Shown here one piece after another: positions 61,948 through 64,000 of a stretch of DNA of 64,000 nucleotides (its first letter is position 1; the number at the start of each line of letters is the position of its first letter). Source of the DNA: Spizellomyces punctatus DAOM BR117 (taxonomy: Eukaryota > Chytridiomycota > Chytridiomycetes > Spizellomycetales > Spizellomycetaceae); the NCBI RefSeq assembly GCF_000182565.1, contig NW_015971542.1, positions 506,976-570,975 of the forward strand, read 5' to 3'. The notes beneath the pieces are model-generated. The model saw only the letters and a program-made list of their open reading frames with translations. It was not told where the DNA came from and searched no databases. The position numbers and the translations under genes were made by a program.

Positions 61948-63256
61948 ATGTCGTACCCATACCAACAATACCCCGGCGGCTACACTCCTCCTGCCACAGC
62001 GCCGCCTCCTGCCGGTGGACAGTATAATGCGCCTTCGCAGCCAGGTTACGCAGGATACCCACCCACAACCCAGGCCCCATACGGGGCTCCTCACGGTGGT
62101 CCCGCCGGCGGTCCTGCCGGTTATGCGGCGCCCGGTCAGCACCCGCCCTATGGGGCTGCAGCCCCGACCCAACCTTCCGGAGGTGCACCGTACGGTCAAC
62201 AGCCTTATTCAACTCCGTCTCAGGGACCATACAGCGGAGCGCCGCCTCCTCAGTCTGGCAATGCTCCTCCTCAGAAACCTGGATATGGAGCGCCAACTCA
62301 GCCTTATGGTGGAGCTCCTGCATACGGTGCACCGTACGGTGGCGCGGCACCAGGCAATCCGCCTCCAGGTAAGCCTGCCATTCACGCGCAATTATAGATT
62401 CGCTTCCTGTCGCGCTGAAGCTCGATACGCAGGTGCCGATCCACAGTTATGGAACTGGTTCAAAGCTGTAGATGCAGACCGCTCCGGCCACGTTAATCCC
62501 CAAGAATTGCAACAGGCTTTGATCAACGGTATGACTGTATGAGTTATCTTGTCTCGTTGAAGTGGGTGATTAACTGCGATCAGCAGGAGATTGGTCTCCT
62601 TTCTCCTTGGAAACTGTTCAACTGATGATGACGCTCTTCGACCGTGATGGATCTGGAACTATCGGTTTTGACGAGTTCACCAGCCTCTGGCGCTACATTG
62701 GTATGAATTTTTTCTAGAAATCTCTTCGATGAGCTAGATGTTTACCGGAGCTTTCTTACGGGCGACAGAGGACTGGAAACGCATCTTCCAGCAATTTGAT
62801 ACCGATCGGTCTGGTAAAATTGATCGCAACGAGCTGAAGCAGGCGCTTTTGGCGTTTGGATACAATGTATCGGATCGTATCGTTGATTTGATGATACGAA
62901 AGTTTGCTCGACGGGGTGGGTTGAGTTCTTTTGTCCTCGCACCTCCCGCAACATTAAATTTATCTATAGGATCAATAGATATCACGTTTGACTCTTTCAT
63001 TTCATGTTGCGTTACCGTTAAGTCCCTGTCAGACGCTTTCCAGAGGCACGACACGGATCGGGTAGGTTAATGTGATGGTGAATACTTGCGCAAACTGCCA
63101 CTCAATGCAAATTCTATTGTGATATAATTTTAGGACGGTTGGGGTAAGATCATTTGTGCGAATCGAAAGTGTTTTCTTCAACTTATTGGGATTCCATTGC
63201 TAGTGAATATGAGCCACGATATGTTTTTGGAGCTCGTCATCAGCACAAGGCCGTGA
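61948..63256 (+). CDS. Penta-EF-hand protein (PEF1/ALG-2 family)
   Basis: N-terminal 145 residues are Pro/Gly/Tyr/Gln-rich (MSYPYQQYPGGYTPPATAPP and repeats of YGAP/PYGG), as in peflin, sorcin and yeast Pef1. EF hands follow: WNWFKAVDADRSGHVNPQEL, LMMTLFDRDGSGTIGFDEF, IFQQFDTDRSGKIDRNELKQ, a degenerate IDITFDSFISCCVTV, and FQRHDTDRDGW. The last exon reads VNMSHDMFLELVISTRP, obtained by splicing out GTAAGATC...TGCTAG. Loops 1-3 keep Asp at positions 1, 3 and 5, so they should bind calcium; the fourth does not. Role: calcium-dependent adaptor at membranes and ESCRT/COPII sites. Five to six exons; total about 330 residues. Confidence 0.9.
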
Positions 63257-63395
63257 ACGCAGGAAAATGCAATTATAAATGCACTAAATCTATGCGACTC
63301 ATACATTTAGATGTGAATGCAGTCTAGATAAAAGGTTTTTGGAACTTGCTAATGCGTTAATACAATAGGTCTACATAATACATCCTGCTATAACT

Positions 63396-64000
63396 TTATA
63401 TGCCCGCATCTTGTTGGCCCACTTGTTCTCCAGGAACATTTTCCATCCTGTGGTGCCTGTCAGGACTCAGCTCCTCTTCTTCCTCCTCCCAAAGGTCCTC
63501 TAGCGTTCGACTCTCAACCGGAGGCTCCTCTTCTATGATGATCCCCAATTTGCCGAGCACCTTCTGCAGTCGGTGCTTCTCTTCTTCGTAAATTTCGCTC
63601 ATAAATTCTTCCATTTCCATCAACTTGTGTGCCTGCTCGTCGGCTGGGTAGCCGTCCTCCACCATTTCCCGCCACGCATCCACGAATCCTTCATAGACCA
63701 CACGGAGCGGCCCATCCATTCCAATCTGAGCTTCAGCGCCTTTTTCCTCCGCCCGTTTTGCCGCATTGAGCTGTCGCTTCAAGTTTTGGAGATCCTTTGC
63801 TTTGACTCGAGTCAAGCCTGATTCTGCAGTGATTACAGCTTGCTCGGCCATTTCCCGTTGCAAACGAAGACGCTTTTGCTCGCCCGCCAGCTTTCTACCC
63901 CAATACGCCTCCAAGCGCGCAGGACAAAGCACTTGTTCCAGGAAGAATGCTTTCCCTTCGGCTATACGACCCTTACTTCCTAGAGCACTCGCAACATAAC
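63396..64000 (-). CDS. Coiled-coil/helical protein of unknown function (partial, 5' end outside window)
   Basis: Open on the minus strand from the right edge to a stop at 63396. Visible part: FFLEQVLCPARLEAYWGRKL, a basic helix, VRVKAKDLQNLKRQLNAAKR-like coiled coil, PLRVVYEGFVDAWREMVEDG, KLMEMEEFMSEIYEEEKHRL and an acidic tail EEEEEELSPDRHHRMENVPG. No family recognised. It converges on the penta-EF-hand gene with 139 bases between stops. Confidence 0.6.
   Translation of the reverse strand, partial: YVASALGSKGRIAEGKAFFLEQVLCPARLEAYWGRKLAGEQKRLRLQREMAEQAVITAESGLTRVKAKDLQNLKRQLNAAKRAEEKGAEAQIGMDGPLRVVYEGFVDAWREMVEDGYPADEQAHKLMEMEEFMSEIYEEEKHRLQKVLGKLGIIIEEEPPVESRTLEDLWEEEEEELSPDRHHRMENVPGEQVGQQDAGI

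Overview
The window reads as nuclear DNA of a zoosporic (flagellated) fungus, most likely a chytrid-type lineage. The fungal signs are a chitin synthase, a velvet-domain regulator and many short GT-AG introns of about 50-90 bases. The flagellar signs are an axonemal outer-arm dynein intermediate chain (DNAI1 type) and PACRG, a doublet inner-junction protein; terrestrial fungi lack both. A POT1-like telomere protein and an EJC-type eIF4A-III are also present. Genes are closely packed on both strands with no operon logic. All homology calls below were made by eye from family motifs; no database search was run.

Layout. 1-12.9 kb: gamma-tubulin complex protein (minus, runs off the left edge), NOPCHAP1-like snoRNP chaperone, dynein intermediate chain, VPS39/VAM6 (minus), alpha/beta hydrolase. 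13-15.8 kb: OBAP/DUF1264 protein (minus), dispersed repeat copy A, small mitochondrial-type membrane protein. 15.9-32.2 kb: POT1 (minus), duplicated YdcZ-type transporter, MORN fragments beside a 100-N gap, Ariadne E3 ligase (minus), DUF4396 membrane protein, a microsatellite block, velvet factor, BMT2 rRNA methyltransferase, aldo-keto reductase (minus), PACRG. This block has long A/T homopolymers and an unusual C-to-G skew switch inside exons. 32.5-45.2 kb: RAB5 (minus), ZW10, maltooligosyl-trehalose synthase TreY, MED11-like (minus), RRP42 (minus), PIG-Y-like (minus), GLTP, a disordered protein (minus). 45.5-64 kb: repeat copy B, PA-TM-RING E3 ligase (minus), coiled-coil protein, glucose-6-phosphate isomerase, profilin-4-like (minus), SGF73/ataxin-7, chitin synthase (minus), eIF4A-III (minus), penta-EF-hand protein, and a coiled-coil gene leaving the right edge (minus).

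Functional themes are flagellum and microtubules (DNAI1, PACRG, GCP, possibly the coiled-coil protein), endolysosomal and Golgi traffic (RAB5, VPS39, ZW10, GLTP), RNA processing (RRP42, BMT2, NOPCHAP1, eIF4A-III) and transcription (MED11-like, SGF73, velvet). The most unusual items are the prokaryote-type TreY gene carrying spliceosomal introns, a profilin-4-like gene in a fungus, the intra-exon skew pattern, a two-copy promoter-bearing repeat, and the tandem MORN copies that end exactly at the gap.
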